A DNA stretch of 7,473 bases from Mariprofundaceae bacterium (GCA_027075825.1 JALSZZ010000354.1:1-7473), one strand, 5' to 3'. Positions 1-6,583 are shown, counted from the first letter of the stretch. Translations and numbers: made by a program. The notes: generated by a model from the letters alone, not told the origin.

Positions 1-494
1 GGGGCAGCTTTAATTTGCTGAATAAAATCCCGCGCTCGGATTCCTTTGTGGGCATTCTGGTGGCGGTGGTGACAGTAGTTTCTGATCTCGCCATTGCCGT
101 GATTGTCGGGGTGATTGCTTCAGCGCTAGTGTTTGCCTGGAAGCATGCTTCACAAATCCGCGTGATTATTGAAGATACAGGTGAAGAGCGCATTTACCAT
201 GTGCATGGCCCCCTGTTTTTCGCCTCGGCTCACCGCTTCCATGAGTTGTTTACACCGGAAGATGACCCTGAGCATGTGGTTGTTGATTTCTCCCACTCTC
301 GTGTTGCCGATCATTCGGCGATTGATGCCATCGACAAGCTCAGTGAGCGTTACAGCAAGGCAGGACATCAGTTGCGTTTGCGCCATCTTAGCCCGGACTG
401 CCGACAATTGCTGACCAGGGCAGGTGAACTGGTCGAGGTGAACGTCGAAGAAGATCCGCGCTATCGGGTGGCTGACGACCGCCTGGCTCAGTAA
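1..494 (+). CDS. SulP-family inorganic anion transporter, C-terminal part (5' end outside window)
   Basis: This is the last ~164 residues of a SulP (SLC26-like) secondary transporter of the inner membrane; the family moves sulfate, bicarbonate or other anions. The reading frame is open from base 3 with no stop upstream, so the start lies outside the window. The first ~45 residues are the end of the membrane domain (KIPRSDSFVGILVAVVTVVS, then an Ala/Val/Ile-rich last helix ending in FAWKHA). The rest is a cytoplasmic STAS domain: a beta-rich segment HVHGPLFFASAHRF, the core VVVDFSHSRVADHSAIDAI, and a final helix and strand ending DPRYRVAD. The STAS domain usually modulates transport or docks partner proteins. 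Substrate cannot be told from this fragment. The TAA stop lies 7 bp inside the convergent TVP38-like gene. Family assignment is firm; a bicarbonate versus sulfate role is not decidable here. Confidence 0.9.
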   Translation, partial: GSFNLLNKIPRSDSFVGILVAVVTVVSDLAIAVIVGVIASALVFAWKHASQIRVIIEDTGEERIYHVHGPLFFASAHRFHELFTPEDDPEHVVVDFSHSRVADHSAIDAIDKLSERYSKAGHQLRLRHLSPDCRQLLTRAGELVEVNVEEDPRYRVADDRLAQ

Positions 495-1213
495 TGCTGG
501 TTTTGCTGCCCGTTCTCCGTTTTCTGCCACCGATAAATCAGCGGAATCAGTGACAACAAGGCAAGCCCGCCCAGCGCGATCATGATTTCCGGTGTCATCA
601 CGCCAGCCAGCGACCAGCCTTCCTGCTGATTCAATAGTGATTGCAGGCCAGCTCCGGCAAAAGCAAACACAAAGGTCGCTGGCACAATGCCCAGCAGAGT
701 AGCGGACATATACACGCGCAGCGGCACGCCAAGAAACGCCGGTGCCAGGTTCACAAGAAAAAAAGGAAACAAAGGCACCAGCCGCAACATCAGCAGATAA
801 TGGAAGGCATTGCGGGCAAACCCCTGCTGAAACGCCTGCAAACTGCCGCTTCCCACGCGAGCCAGCAGCCAGTCACCCCAGACGCTTTTGGCCAGTAAAA
901 AAAGTCCTGTCGCGCCGAGGGTGGCCGCCACCACGGCCAGGATGCCACCCAGCCAGCCACCGAACAAAAAGCCACCCGTCACCGTCATGATGGTACCGCC
1001 AGGCAGGGAAAACACCACCAGTACAATATACAGCGATACATACATCGCCATGGTCAGCAAAGCATGCTGATCGTAAAACGCCTGCAAGCGGGCATGTTGC
1101 TCCTGCAGGGTTTGTAGCTGTAACCAGGATTGCAAATCAAAGGCAAAAAACAGCGTGACACCCAGTACCAGTATGAACAATGGCAGTATGCGTTGTAATC
1201 GCTGGCGGTTCAT
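488..1213 (-). CDS. TVP38/TMEM64 (DedA-like, SNARE-associated) family inner-membrane protein
   Basis: This 241-residue integral membrane protein belongs to the TVP38/TMEM64 group of the DedA/VTT superfamily, whose members are linked to lipid scrambling or flipping and membrane homeostasis; no precise reaction can be assigned. Visible segments are an N-terminal helix (about 9-26), a soluble linker (28-50), a helix ending in SLPGG (52-73), a Gly-rich re-entrant-type stretch TVTGGFLFGGWLGG (77-90) running into a helix to K109, the family signature R144-LVP-LFP-FFLVN155 (RxxPxxPF...N), a following helix (168-190), and a last helix (210-227) before a charged tail. Its ATG overlaps the TGA of the upstream secreted-protein gene as ATGA, and GAGGTG sits 5 nt before the ATG, so the two are probably translationally coupled. 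It is the last gene of the accD-folC unit, and its 3' end overlaps the convergent SulP gene. Confidence 0.88.
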   Translation of the reverse strand: MNRQRLQRILPLFILVLGVTLFFAFDLQSWLQLQTLQEQHARLQAFYDQHALLTMAMYVSLYIVLVVFSLPGGTIMTVTGGFLFGGWLGGILAVVAATLGATGLFLLAKSVWGDWLLARVGSGSLQAFQQGFARNAFHYLLMLRLVPLFPFFLVNLAPAFLGVPLRVYMSATLLGIVPATFVFAFAGAGLQSLLNQQEGWSLAGVMTPEIMIALGGLALLSLIPLIYRWQKTENGQQNQHY

Positions 1214-1635
1214 GGTGTCACCTCAAGGGTATAATCGGGTGTGGGATTCAATGGACACGAATAGCGGTAATGCCCTGCTTTCAGGTGAATGGGGTAATCA
1301 CGGTAAGTGCCCATTTTGATGCCGCCACCGGAAACTGATGGTAACAACAGACGATCAAGGCCAGCACCCCGCAACCAGAAGCCCAGTTCATAGGGGACAT
1401 TATCATTATAGATGCGAAACACATAGTCGCCAGCCTTCAGGTGCATCACCTTGCTGTGCTGCAAACGCTGTTCGCCAGAGCGCTGGTTAATACGCCTGCA
1501 ATCTTCAGCGCGCTGCGTCTGGTAATGCCGGTTTTTTCCTTCAGCTTCGACAAACTGACATGGCTTCTGATGCCAGCTAATGACTTCTTCTGCGTGCGAC
1601 ATCACCGGCAACAACAAGAGCATGATCAACAACAT
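1210..1635 (-). CDS. Small exported protein of unknown function, possibly cupredoxin-like
   Basis: This gene encodes a 141-residue protein I do not recognise as a named family. Residues 1-15 form a signal peptide (MLLIMLLLLPVM then SHA, with likely cleavage before E16), so it should act in the periplasm. The mature part has three cysteines (C26, C46, C127), an aromatic beta-rich half from ~63 (GDYVFRIYNDNVPYELGFWL), a Gly/Ser turn (SVSGGG, 100-105) and a C-terminal strand pair GHYRYSCPLNPTPDY (121-135). The final 'Y-x-C-P' followed by a strand recalls the end of cupredoxin folds, but the His and Met of a type 1 copper site are missing after C127, so copper binding is doubtful. An in-frame ATG lies 27 nt upstream at 1662, but AGGAGG sits 6 nt before the ATG at 1635 and gives a compact signal peptide, so 1635 is preferred. 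The gene lies 46 bp after folC and is coupled to the TVP38-like gene. Confidence 0.8.
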   Translation of the reverse strand: MLLIMLLLLPVMSHAEEVISWHQKPCQFVEAEGKNRHYQTQRAEDCRRINQRSGEQRLQHSKVMHLKAGDYVFRIYNDNVPYELGFWLRGAGLDRLLLPSVSGGGIKMGTYRDYPIHLKAGHYRYSCPLNPTPDYTLEVTP

Positions 1636-1641
1636 AATACA

Positions 1642-1647
1642 CCTCCT
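1642..1647 (-). promoter_or_regulatory. Ribosome binding site that decides the start of the secreted-protein gene
   Basis: A perfect AGGAGG on the - strand lies 6 nt upstream of the ATG at 1635-1633. It falls inside the coding sequence if the upstream ATG (1662) is used, which argues for the downstream start. Confidence 0.85.
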
Positions 1648-1681
1648 GCCAGCAGTCGTCATTCAGCCGGATTGCTTACAG

Positions 1682-2812
1682 CTACGACAATTCGAGCACA
1701 GCGGCAATCGTCTGGAATGAACCGAGCACCAGGTATTCACCGCGAGGGTTATGATTGACCATGCAGGTCAGCGCCTGTCGCGTTGTTTCCCGGTGAGCAT
1801 GCAACGGTGGATGCAGATGCCGGAATGTGTGACCCCAGGGCTTCAGGTATGCCGCTGCAGTGGCCAGTTGGCGATCTTCCCGCGTTACCAGCAAAATGCC
1901 GTCGAGGATAACGGCGCGCTGCCGACACCATTGCGCAACAGCCTCGAGTCCCGGGGCATTATGCGCTGCATCCAGCCAGATATGCGCCTGCCCCCGGCGA
2001 ATATGCTGCAAACGTCCGGCCACCTGCGTGGCACAAATGGTTTGCCGGGCATGCGTGGCAGTAAGCAGACCCGCCTGCTGCAGGGTATGCATGGCAGCCA
2101 GGGCCAGCGAGGCATTATCCTGCTGATGTGCGCCGGGCATGCGGCATTTCAGTTGCTTGTTCCGGGGTACCAGTTGCAATGCCGGGTGATGTTGCTGAAG
2201 CACGGCAAGCGCTTCCGGCGCTTGTGTTGCAGCGCCGGTCAGCGCCCAGCGGCAACCATGCATGGCCCAGGCTTTTTCTTCCGCAATGGCCGCCAGCGTT
2301 TCTCCCAGCCAGGCCTGATGATCCGGACCAATCGGGGTGATGAGCGCCATGTCGGCAGGAATAGCTGTGCAGGTATCCAGCCGTGCTCCCACACCGGCTT
2401 CGATAACCTCAGCTTCCACCCCATGGCGGGCAAACAGATCAAGCGCCAGCGCGGCGCTGGTTTCAAAAGGCGAGGTGCCTGCGGCCTCAGCTTGCGGTAC
2501 AATTCGCTGTAGCGCCTGCAATAAGCCATCATCAGCTACCGGTTCGCCATCAAGGCGAATGCGCTCGTTAAAATGCAGCAGATGCGGTGAACTGTACAAT
2601 CCGACACGCCAGCCTGCAGCCTGCAGCGCAGCAGCCAGCATATGCGCGGTTGAACCTTTGCCATTGGTGCCTGCCACGCGAATGCGCAAGCGTGGACGCG
2701 GCAAGTCAAGCGCCGACAACAAACGGCAAAAGCGTGCATGCCCCGGACGATAGTCCATATCCGCCTGCGGCTGTTGCAGGCGTTCAAGCCATTGCTGAAG
2801 CTGTGTATTCAG
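1682..2812 (-). CDS. folC: Bifunctional dihydrofolate synthase / folylpolyglutamate synthase, probable CTG start
   Basis: FolC is a cytoplasmic Mur-ligase-type ATP-dependent enzyme that joins glutamate to dihydropteroate and then adds further glutamates to folates. With the CTG start it has 376 residues. Motifs: P-loop AGTNGKGS (47-54), SSPHL plus NER (74-84), FETSAALAL (116-), EAGVGARLD (138-146), TPIGPDH (159-165), the lysine of EEK (180, carbamylated in the family), HQQDNA (229-234), GRLQ (266-), DAAHN (281-285) and C-terminal LGSFQT. The first ATG (2758) gives 358 residues but removes an N-terminal helix (LQQWLERLQQ) that aligns with the E. coli start region. No ATG, GTG or TTG lies between it and the in-frame TAA at 2822-2824; a CTG at 2812 overlaps the accD stop as CTGA. 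The protein is shorter than the usual ~420 residues, with departures in the G-G-R-L-D-x-T-N loop and the E-K-A-G motif. Identity is firm; the start is inferred. Confidence 0.9.
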   Translation of the reverse strand: MNTQLQQWLERLQQPQADMDYRPGHARFCRLLSALDLPRPRLRIRVAGTNGKGSTAHMLAAALQAAGWRVGLYSSPHLLHFNERIRLDGEPVADDGLLQALQRIVPQAEAAGTSPFETSAALALDLFARHGVEAEVIEAGVGARLDTCTAIPADMALITPIGPDHQAWLGETLAAIAEEKAWAMHGCRWALTGAATQAPEALAVLQQHHPALQLVPRNKQLKCRMPGAHQQDNASLALAAMHTLQQAGLLTATHARQTICATQVAGRLQHIRRGQAHIWLDAAHNAPGLEAVAQWCRQRAVILDGILLVTREDRQLATAAAYLKPWGHTFRHLHPPLHAHRETTRQALTCMVNHNPRGEYLVLGSFQTIAAVLELS

Positions 2813-3669
2813 TGATGTTGCTTATAGGTGAAGGCTGTCAGGTGGCCAAGCAGGGTATGCAGATAGGCGGGCTGTTCACGACGATCCACCACCGCATCAA
2901 TCAGGCCATGTTCGAGCAGGAACTCAGCGCGCTGAAAGCCTTCAGGGAGTTTTGAGCCGACGGTTTCCTGAATGACGCGAGGCCCGGCAAAGCCGATCAG
3001 CGCCCCCGGTTCGGCAATAATCACATCGCCCAGCCAGGCCACGGAAGCAGAGACACCGCCCATGGTCGGGTCGGTCAGTAAACAAACAAAGGGAATTTTA
3101 TGTTCATGAAGCTGATTGACCATGGCCGAGGTCTTGGCCATTTGCATCAGCGACAGCATGCTTTCCTGCATGCGGGCACCACCGGAAGCACACACCAGCA
3201 AATAAGGGCATTGACGACGCAGGGCCCGCTCCATACCCAATACGATTTTTTCACCGGCGACCGAACCCATGCTGCCGCCCATATAGGCAAATTCGAAGAT
3301 GGAAGCGGAGATCAGTGTACCCTGAATATGCGCCAGATAATTGCGCACCGAATCGCCCTCGCCGGCTTTTTTATCAGCCTCTTTAATGCGATCCTTGTAG
3401 CGTTTAAGATCCTTGAAGTTCAGGGCATCAACCGAACGCAGTTCCGTATCCCGTTGCTCAAAGCCCTCATCAAAAAGAAACCCGGCCCGTTCCTCTGCAC
3501 TGATGCGCAGGTGTTGATCGCAGCGCGGGCAGACCATGGCGCTGCGCATCAGTTCCTTGTTGTACAGTGTTTCACTACAGCCGCTGCATTTGATCCAGAT
3601 GCCCTCAGGCGTATCGTTGGAGGAGAGAATTGCCCGTGGGCTTTCAATCAGACGGGTTAACCAGTTCAT
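2809..3669 (-). CDS. accD: Acetyl-CoA carboxylase carboxyltransferase subunit beta
   Basis: AccD is the beta subunit of the carboxyltransferase that, with AccA, moves CO2 from biotin on AccB to acetyl-CoA, giving malonyl-CoA for fatty acid synthesis in the cytoplasm. The 286 residues begin MNWLTRL, followed by a four-cysteine zinc ribbon (C28, C31, C47, C50), which in E. coli AccD also contacts nucleic acid. The crotonase-like core carries CASGGARMQESM and TDPTMGGVSASVAWLGD, the oxyanion-hole and CoA-binding region, then GALIGFAGPRVI. A TTG 18 nt upstream extends the frame, but the ATG at 3669 matches the usual family start and has AAGGG about 9 nt before it. It heads the operon after the pnp terminator, and its TGA overlaps the probable CTG start of folC. 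Confidence 0.97.
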   Translation of the reverse strand: MNWLTRLIESPRAILSSNDTPEGIWIKCSGCSETLYNKELMRSAMVCPRCDQHLRISAEERAGFLFDEGFEQRDTELRSVDALNFKDLKRYKDRIKEADKKAGEGDSVRNYLAHIQGTLISASIFEFAYMGGSMGSVAGEKIVLGMERALRRQCPYLLVCASGGARMQESMLSLMQMAKTSAMVNQLHEHKIPFVCLLTDPTMGGVSASVAWLGDVIIAEPGALIGFAGPRVIQETVGSKLPEGFQRAEFLLEHGLIDAVVDRREQPAYLHTLLGHLTAFTYKQHH

Positions 3670-3786
3670 GCTACCAATCCCTTTCAAGGCTGCGAAACAG
3701 CCCGCTCATATGCGAAGGCAAAAGCTATGAGCCCTTGCAGGAATAGCAACTGCCTCAGAGCAATTGCACGTCAACGTCTTCAAGAC
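3670..3786 (-). promoter_or_regulatory. accD leader region with two adjacent hairpins
   Basis: This 117-bp stretch between the pnp terminator and accD should hold the accD-folC promoter and leader. Two inverted repeats lie close together: GCTCATA / TATGAGC (3704-3710 and 3726-3732, 15-nt loop) and GGCTG / CAGCC (3688-3692 and 3698-3702, 5-nt loop). The second ends about 18 nt before the accD ATG. A TTGACG (3769-3774) could be a -35 box, but no good -10 lies at the right spacing. The regulatory role is inferred only. Confidence 0.4.
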
Positions 3787-3817
3787 AAAAAACAGGGGCA
3801 GATAGCGCTGCCCCTGT
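3787..3817 (-). terminator. Rho-independent terminator of pnp
   Basis: On the - strand a perfect 10-bp GC-rich stem ACAGGGGCAG / CTGCCCCTGT (arms at 3808-3817 and 3792-3801) with a 6-nt loop is followed at once by a run of T (complement of A 3787-3792). It lies 29 bp after the pnp stop and separates pnp from accD. Confidence 0.95.
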
Positions 3818-3837
3818 ATTCATCCTTACAGTAGGGA

Positions 3838-3853
3838 AAGGCTGGTCAGCCTT
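3838..3853 (-). repeat. Hairpin around the pnp stop codon
   Basis: AAGGCT / AGCCTT forms a perfect 6-bp stem with a 4-nt loop, and on the - strand it extends with GG / CC past one bulged T. The TGA stop sits across the stem-loop edge. It lies about 20 bp before the pnp terminator and could protect the 3' end, or may be chance. Confidence 0.4.
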
Positions 3854-5936
3854 CCTCAGTCAGCGCCTTCATGGAAAGACTGATGCGCCCATTGCGACCA
3901 ACTTCCAGTACCTTGACGCGCACCGTCTGACCTTCCTTAAGTTCATCAGAGACTTTTTCCACGCGATGCCTGGCGATCTGGGAAATATGGACGAGGCCAT
4001 CTGTATTGCCCATGATACGAACAAAGGCACCAAAGTCCATCAGCTTGACGACTTTTCCTTCGTAGATAGCGCCGGGTTCGACTTCAGCAGTAATCTCTTC
4101 AACCATCTTGCGGGCAGCCTCGCCAGCTTCAGCGGTAATGGCGAAAATCTTCACCGTGCCGTCATCGTCAATATCCACCTTGGCGCCGGTTTCTTCAACG
4201 ATTCCCTTGATTACCTTGCCACCGGGGCCGATCAGATCGCGGATTTTATCCTTGTTGATGCGCATGGTAATCATGCGAGGAGCATGATCGGCCACGCCAT
4301 CGCGGGCCTCGGCAAGGCAGGCGTTCATTTTCTCAAGGATGTGCAAACGACCAGCGCGAGCCTGCGCCAGCGCCTGTTGCATAATATCGCGGGTCAGGCC
4401 ACCGATTTTGATATCCAGTTGGAAAGTGGTGATGCCATCCGCACTGCCTGCCACTTTGAAATCCATATCACCCAGATGATCTTCATCGCCCAGAATATCA
4501 GACAGCACAGCATAGCCGTCATTTTCCAGAATCAGCCCCATGGCGATACCGGCCACGGGTTTCTTCATGGGCACACCGGCATCCATCAGCGCCAGCGAGG
4601 AACCGCAGACAGAAGCCATGGAGGAAGAACCGTTGGATTCCGTAATTTCCGACACAACGCGAACGGCGTAGGAAAACGCATCCGCTGATGGCAGCATGGG
4701 TTCAACACCACGGCGCGCCAGACGACCATGGCCGATTTCACGACGGCCCGGTGAGCCAATGCGGCGAACCTCGCCCACGGAATAAGGCGGGAAATTGTAG
4801 TGCAGCATAAAGCGCTGCTTGCTTACGCCTTCCAGGCTCTCCTGAATCTGCATATCCTGGTCCGTACCCAGGGTAACGGTTACCAGCGCCTGCGTTTCGC
4901 CACGGGTAAACAGAGCAGAGCCATGGGTGCGGGGCAGTACGCCAACCTGACAATCAATGGCCCGGACTTCTTCCGTGCGACGACCATCAATACGCGGCTT
5001 GCCCTCGATGATAGCGCGACGAACCACGCGCTTCTCCAGCGCTTTCATGGCGGCAGTAACATCGTTTTGCGACCAGGCGGCATCATCGTCGCCACAAAAC
5101 TTCTCGCTGGCAGCCAGGCGCAGTGCTTCCAGTGTTGTCGAGCGCACCTGCTTGTCGGTAATGGCATAAGCTTCGCGAACCTGCGCCTCAAACGCTGCAT
5201 CCACAGCCTGCTGCACCTCATCAGCGCCAGCAATTTCGATGGCCATTTTTTCCTTGCCAGCCTTGCAGGCCAGTTCCTCAATAGCCGCAATCACGGGCTG
5301 ATAGCCTTCCTGACCAAAAATCACGGCATCCAGCATTTGTGACTCAGAGAGCTCCTGAGCCTCGGATTCCACCATCAGCACGGCATCACGGGTGCCAGCG
5401 ACGATCAGATCCAGTTGGGATTCCTCCATTTGCGCATAAGTCGGATTGAGTACGAATTCACCGTCAATCAAACCCACACGGGAGGCGGCAATCACCTCGC
5501 CAAAAGGAATATTGGAAATAGCCAGTGCAGCAGAGGCGCCGTTAATGGCGACGACATCAGGGTTGTTTTCTTCATCGGCGGAAATCACCGTGGCCAGCAC
5601 CTGCGTATCGTAGTAATAACCTTTGGGAAACAGCGGGCGAATCGGACGGTCGATCAGACGACTGGTCAGCGTTTCCTTTTCCGAGGGACGGCCCTCACGC
5701 TTCATAAAGCCGCCAAGGAAGCGGCCTGCGGCATATGTTTTTTCCTGATAGTGGACGGTCAGTGGAAGAAAATCCACGCCTTGCAAGGGCTGGCGGGCTG
5801 CTGTTGCAGCAACGTGAACAATCACATCGCCAAGACGCGCGAGCACCGAGCCGCCAGCCTGTCGGGCGATACGCCCTGTTTCCAGGCTGAATTCGCGACC
5901 ACCAACGGTCGCTTGACTGGTTTGAATATCAAACAT
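3846..5936 (-). CDS. pnp: Polyribonucleotide nucleotidyltransferase (PNPase)
   Basis: PNPase is a trimeric 3'-5' phosphorolytic exoribonuclease that degrades mRNA and can also add heteropolymeric tails; it is often part of the RNase E degradosome. The 696 residues match the usual ~700. Order: first RNase PH domain with RPIRPLFPKG (97-), a helical linker, second RNase PH domain with GSPGRREIGHG (394-404), ESNGSSSMASVCG (433-445; the serines bind phosphate) and GDEDHLGDMD (483-492; metal-binding aspartates), then a KH domain with the GxxG loop GPGG (570-573), and an S1 domain (about 622-689) ending RISLSMKAL. The ATG at 5936 (MFDI) is chosen over the in-frame ATG at 5957, because AGAAGG is placed 6 nt before 5936 and nothing suitable precedes 5957. 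It follows rpsO and is separated from it by a terminator and a structured leader. Confidence 0.98.
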   Translation of the reverse strand: MFDIQTSQATVGGREFSLETGRIARQAGGSVLARLGDVIVHVAATAARQPLQGVDFLPLTVHYQEKTYAAGRFLGGFMKREGRPSEKETLTSRLIDRPIRPLFPKGYYYDTQVLATVISADEENNPDVVAINGASAALAISNIPFGEVIAASRVGLIDGEFVLNPTYAQMEESQLDLIVAGTRDAVLMVESEAQELSESQMLDAVIFGQEGYQPVIAAIEELACKAGKEKMAIEIAGADEVQQAVDAAFEAQVREAYAITDKQVRSTTLEALRLAASEKFCGDDDAAWSQNDVTAAMKALEKRVVRRAIIEGKPRIDGRRTEEVRAIDCQVGVLPRTHGSALFTRGETQALVTVTLGTDQDMQIQESLEGVSKQRFMLHYNFPPYSVGEVRRIGSPGRREIGHGRLARRGVEPMLPSADAFSYAVRVVSEITESNGSSSMASVCGSSLALMDAGVPMKKPVAGIAMGLILENDGYAVLSDILGDEDHLGDMDFKVAGSADGITTFQLDIKIGGLTRDIMQQALAQARAGRLHILEKMNACLAEARDGVADHAPRMITMRINKDKIRDLIGPGGKVIKGIVEETGAKVDIDDDGTVKIFAITAEAGEAARKMVEEITAEVEPGAIYEGKVVKLMDFGAFVRIMGNTDGLVHISQIARHRVEKVSDELKEGQTVRVKVLEVGRNGRISLSMKALTEEG

Positions 5937-5942
5937 GTTAAA

Positions 5943-5948
5943 CCTTCT
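5943..5948 (-). promoter_or_regulatory. Ribosome binding site that decides the pnp start
   Basis: AGAAGG on the - strand is 6 nt before the ATG at 5936-5934. It lies within the coding sequence of the longer alternative (start 5957), which favours the shorter protein beginning MFDIQT. Confidence 0.8.
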
Positions 5949-6028
5949 GACGTTCATCAGGAGTACGCAAGCGTCTCCCTGTTATCTTTGTAGTGAAACA
6001 GAAAAAGTATTCGCTGATCCGATCGCTA

Positions 6029-6092
6029 TTTTCCCTGTCTGTTCGGGCGAAAGCGCACTGCTGGCACCAGCTATTCATTAACAGACAGAAAA
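6029..6092 (-). ncRNA. pnp leader stem-loop, candidate RNase III target
   Basis: A perfect 9-bp repeat CTGTCTGTT / AACAGACAG (6080-6088 with 6035-6043) continues, after a 2-nt bulge (6033-6034), into four A-T pairs (6089-6092 with 6029-6032). The 36-nt interior has two small hairpins, GCTGG..CCAGC (6060-6071) and GCG-CTTT-CGC (6047-6056), so the element can fold as a branched structure. It lies 93 nt before the pnp ATG. In E. coli a comparable leader duplex is cut by RNase III and then removed by PNPase, which represses pnp. The same role here is inferred from position and shape; the sequence itself is not known to me. Confidence 0.55.
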
Positions 6093-6119
6093 ACGGGGGA
6101 GGGATGAGCGAAGACCAAC

Positions 6120-6144
6120 AAAAAAGCGGCCACAAAGGGCCGCT
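6120..6144 (-). terminator. Rho-independent terminator between rpsO and pnp
   Basis: On the - strand AGCGGCC / GGCCGCT (6138-6144 and 6125-6131) forms a 7-bp GC-rich stem with a 6-nt loop, followed by TTTTTTG (complement of 6119-6125). It corresponds in position to the partial terminator between rpsO and pnp in E. coli, so some read-through into pnp is likely. Confidence 0.9.
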
Positions 6145-6282
6145 CTTTATCTGCGTGTGCATTGTTGCAAGCATAGATGTGAAACTTTGCAAGCCCGGAT
6201 GCACCGCTGGGCGAGTCAATAACGCCTTAACAAGAAATACGGCCCATGGCCTGAAGGCCACGGAACACGGCCAGACAGCCTT

Positions 6283-6552
6283 CTAGCGACGCAAACCAAG
6301 GCGCTCAATCAGCGTGCGATAGCGCCCAAAATCCTTTTCTTTCAGGTATTTAAGCAGGTTGCGACGACGGCCAACCATTTTCAGCAAACCACGGCGGGAA
6401 TGGTGATCCTTGTGATTAGCCTTGAAGTGATCGGTCAGGCCATTGATGCGCGCTGTCAACAGAGCCACCTGAACTTCGGGAGAGCCGGTGTCACCCTTGT
6501 GGGTAGCGTACTCTTCAATAATCTTGTTTTTTTCTTCCACAGCCAGAGACAT
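6283..6552 (-). CDS. rpsO: 30S ribosomal protein S15
   Basis: S15 binds 16S rRNA early in 30S assembly and helps form the bridge to the 50S subunit. The 89-residue length is exactly the family norm. Diagnostic segments are [16 protein letters not shown] (19-34), the [19 protein letters not shown] stretch (about 42-60) that contacts rRNA, and the C-terminal [12 protein letters not shown]. The frame is open for another 17 codons upstream, but the ATG at 6552 gives the standard protein and has TAAGGA 5 nt before it, with a second GAGG just upstream. rpsO is followed by a terminator and pnp, the classical arrangement; upstream is clpB rather than truB. S15 often represses its own mRNA, and the leader here contains a strong inverted repeat. 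Confidence 0.98.
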   Translation of the reverse strand: MSLAVEEKNKIIEEYATHKGDTGSPEVQVALLTARINGLTDHFKANHKDHHSRRGLLKMVGRRRNLLKYLKEKDFGRYRTLIERLGLRR

Positions 6553-6583
6553 GAACGTCCTTACCTCAATATTAAATCTTATC

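Larger units (their letters stand above)
5937..6282 (-). other. rpsO-pnp intergenic region (346 bp, no gene)
   Basis: No credible coding sequence is seen: the open frames across it on both strands lack family resemblance. It holds, in transcription order, a short hairpin TGGCC-TGAA-GGCCA (6247-6260) just after the rpsO stop, an 8-bp direct repeat TTGCAAGC (6165-6172 and 6187-6194), the rho-independent terminator (6120-6144), a branched stem-loop (6029-6092), and the pnp ribosome binding site. A pnp promoter is expected downstream of the terminator, but I find no convincing -35/-10 pair; TTGACT at about 6215-6220 has no partner. Confidence 0.7.

Noticed and set aside
1751..2512. 253-codon open frame on the + strand opposite folC
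   Set aside because: It lies wholly antisense to a well-supported folC, has no recognisable motifs and a composition rich in Arg, Gln and Cys typical of shadow frames.
3743..3774. TTGACG with TTGCTA or TGCTAT as an accD promoter
   Set aside because: The spacing is 19-20 nt and the -10 match is poor, so it is not listed as a promoter.
3966..5993. Three open frames on the + strand opposite pnp (3966-4688, 4800-5342, 5415-5993)
   Set aside because: All are antisense to pnp, share one register relation to it and show no family features; codon bias of pnp explains them.
6165..6194. Direct repeat TTGCAAGC, 22 bp apart
   Set aside because: Eight bases are too few to exclude chance, and it lies just after rpsO, upstream of a terminator, where an operator would be unexpected.
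5938..6261. 107-codon - strand frame in the rpsO-pnp gap
   Set aside because: It crosses the terminator and the leader stem-loop, has no good ribosome binding site and no recognisable motif.
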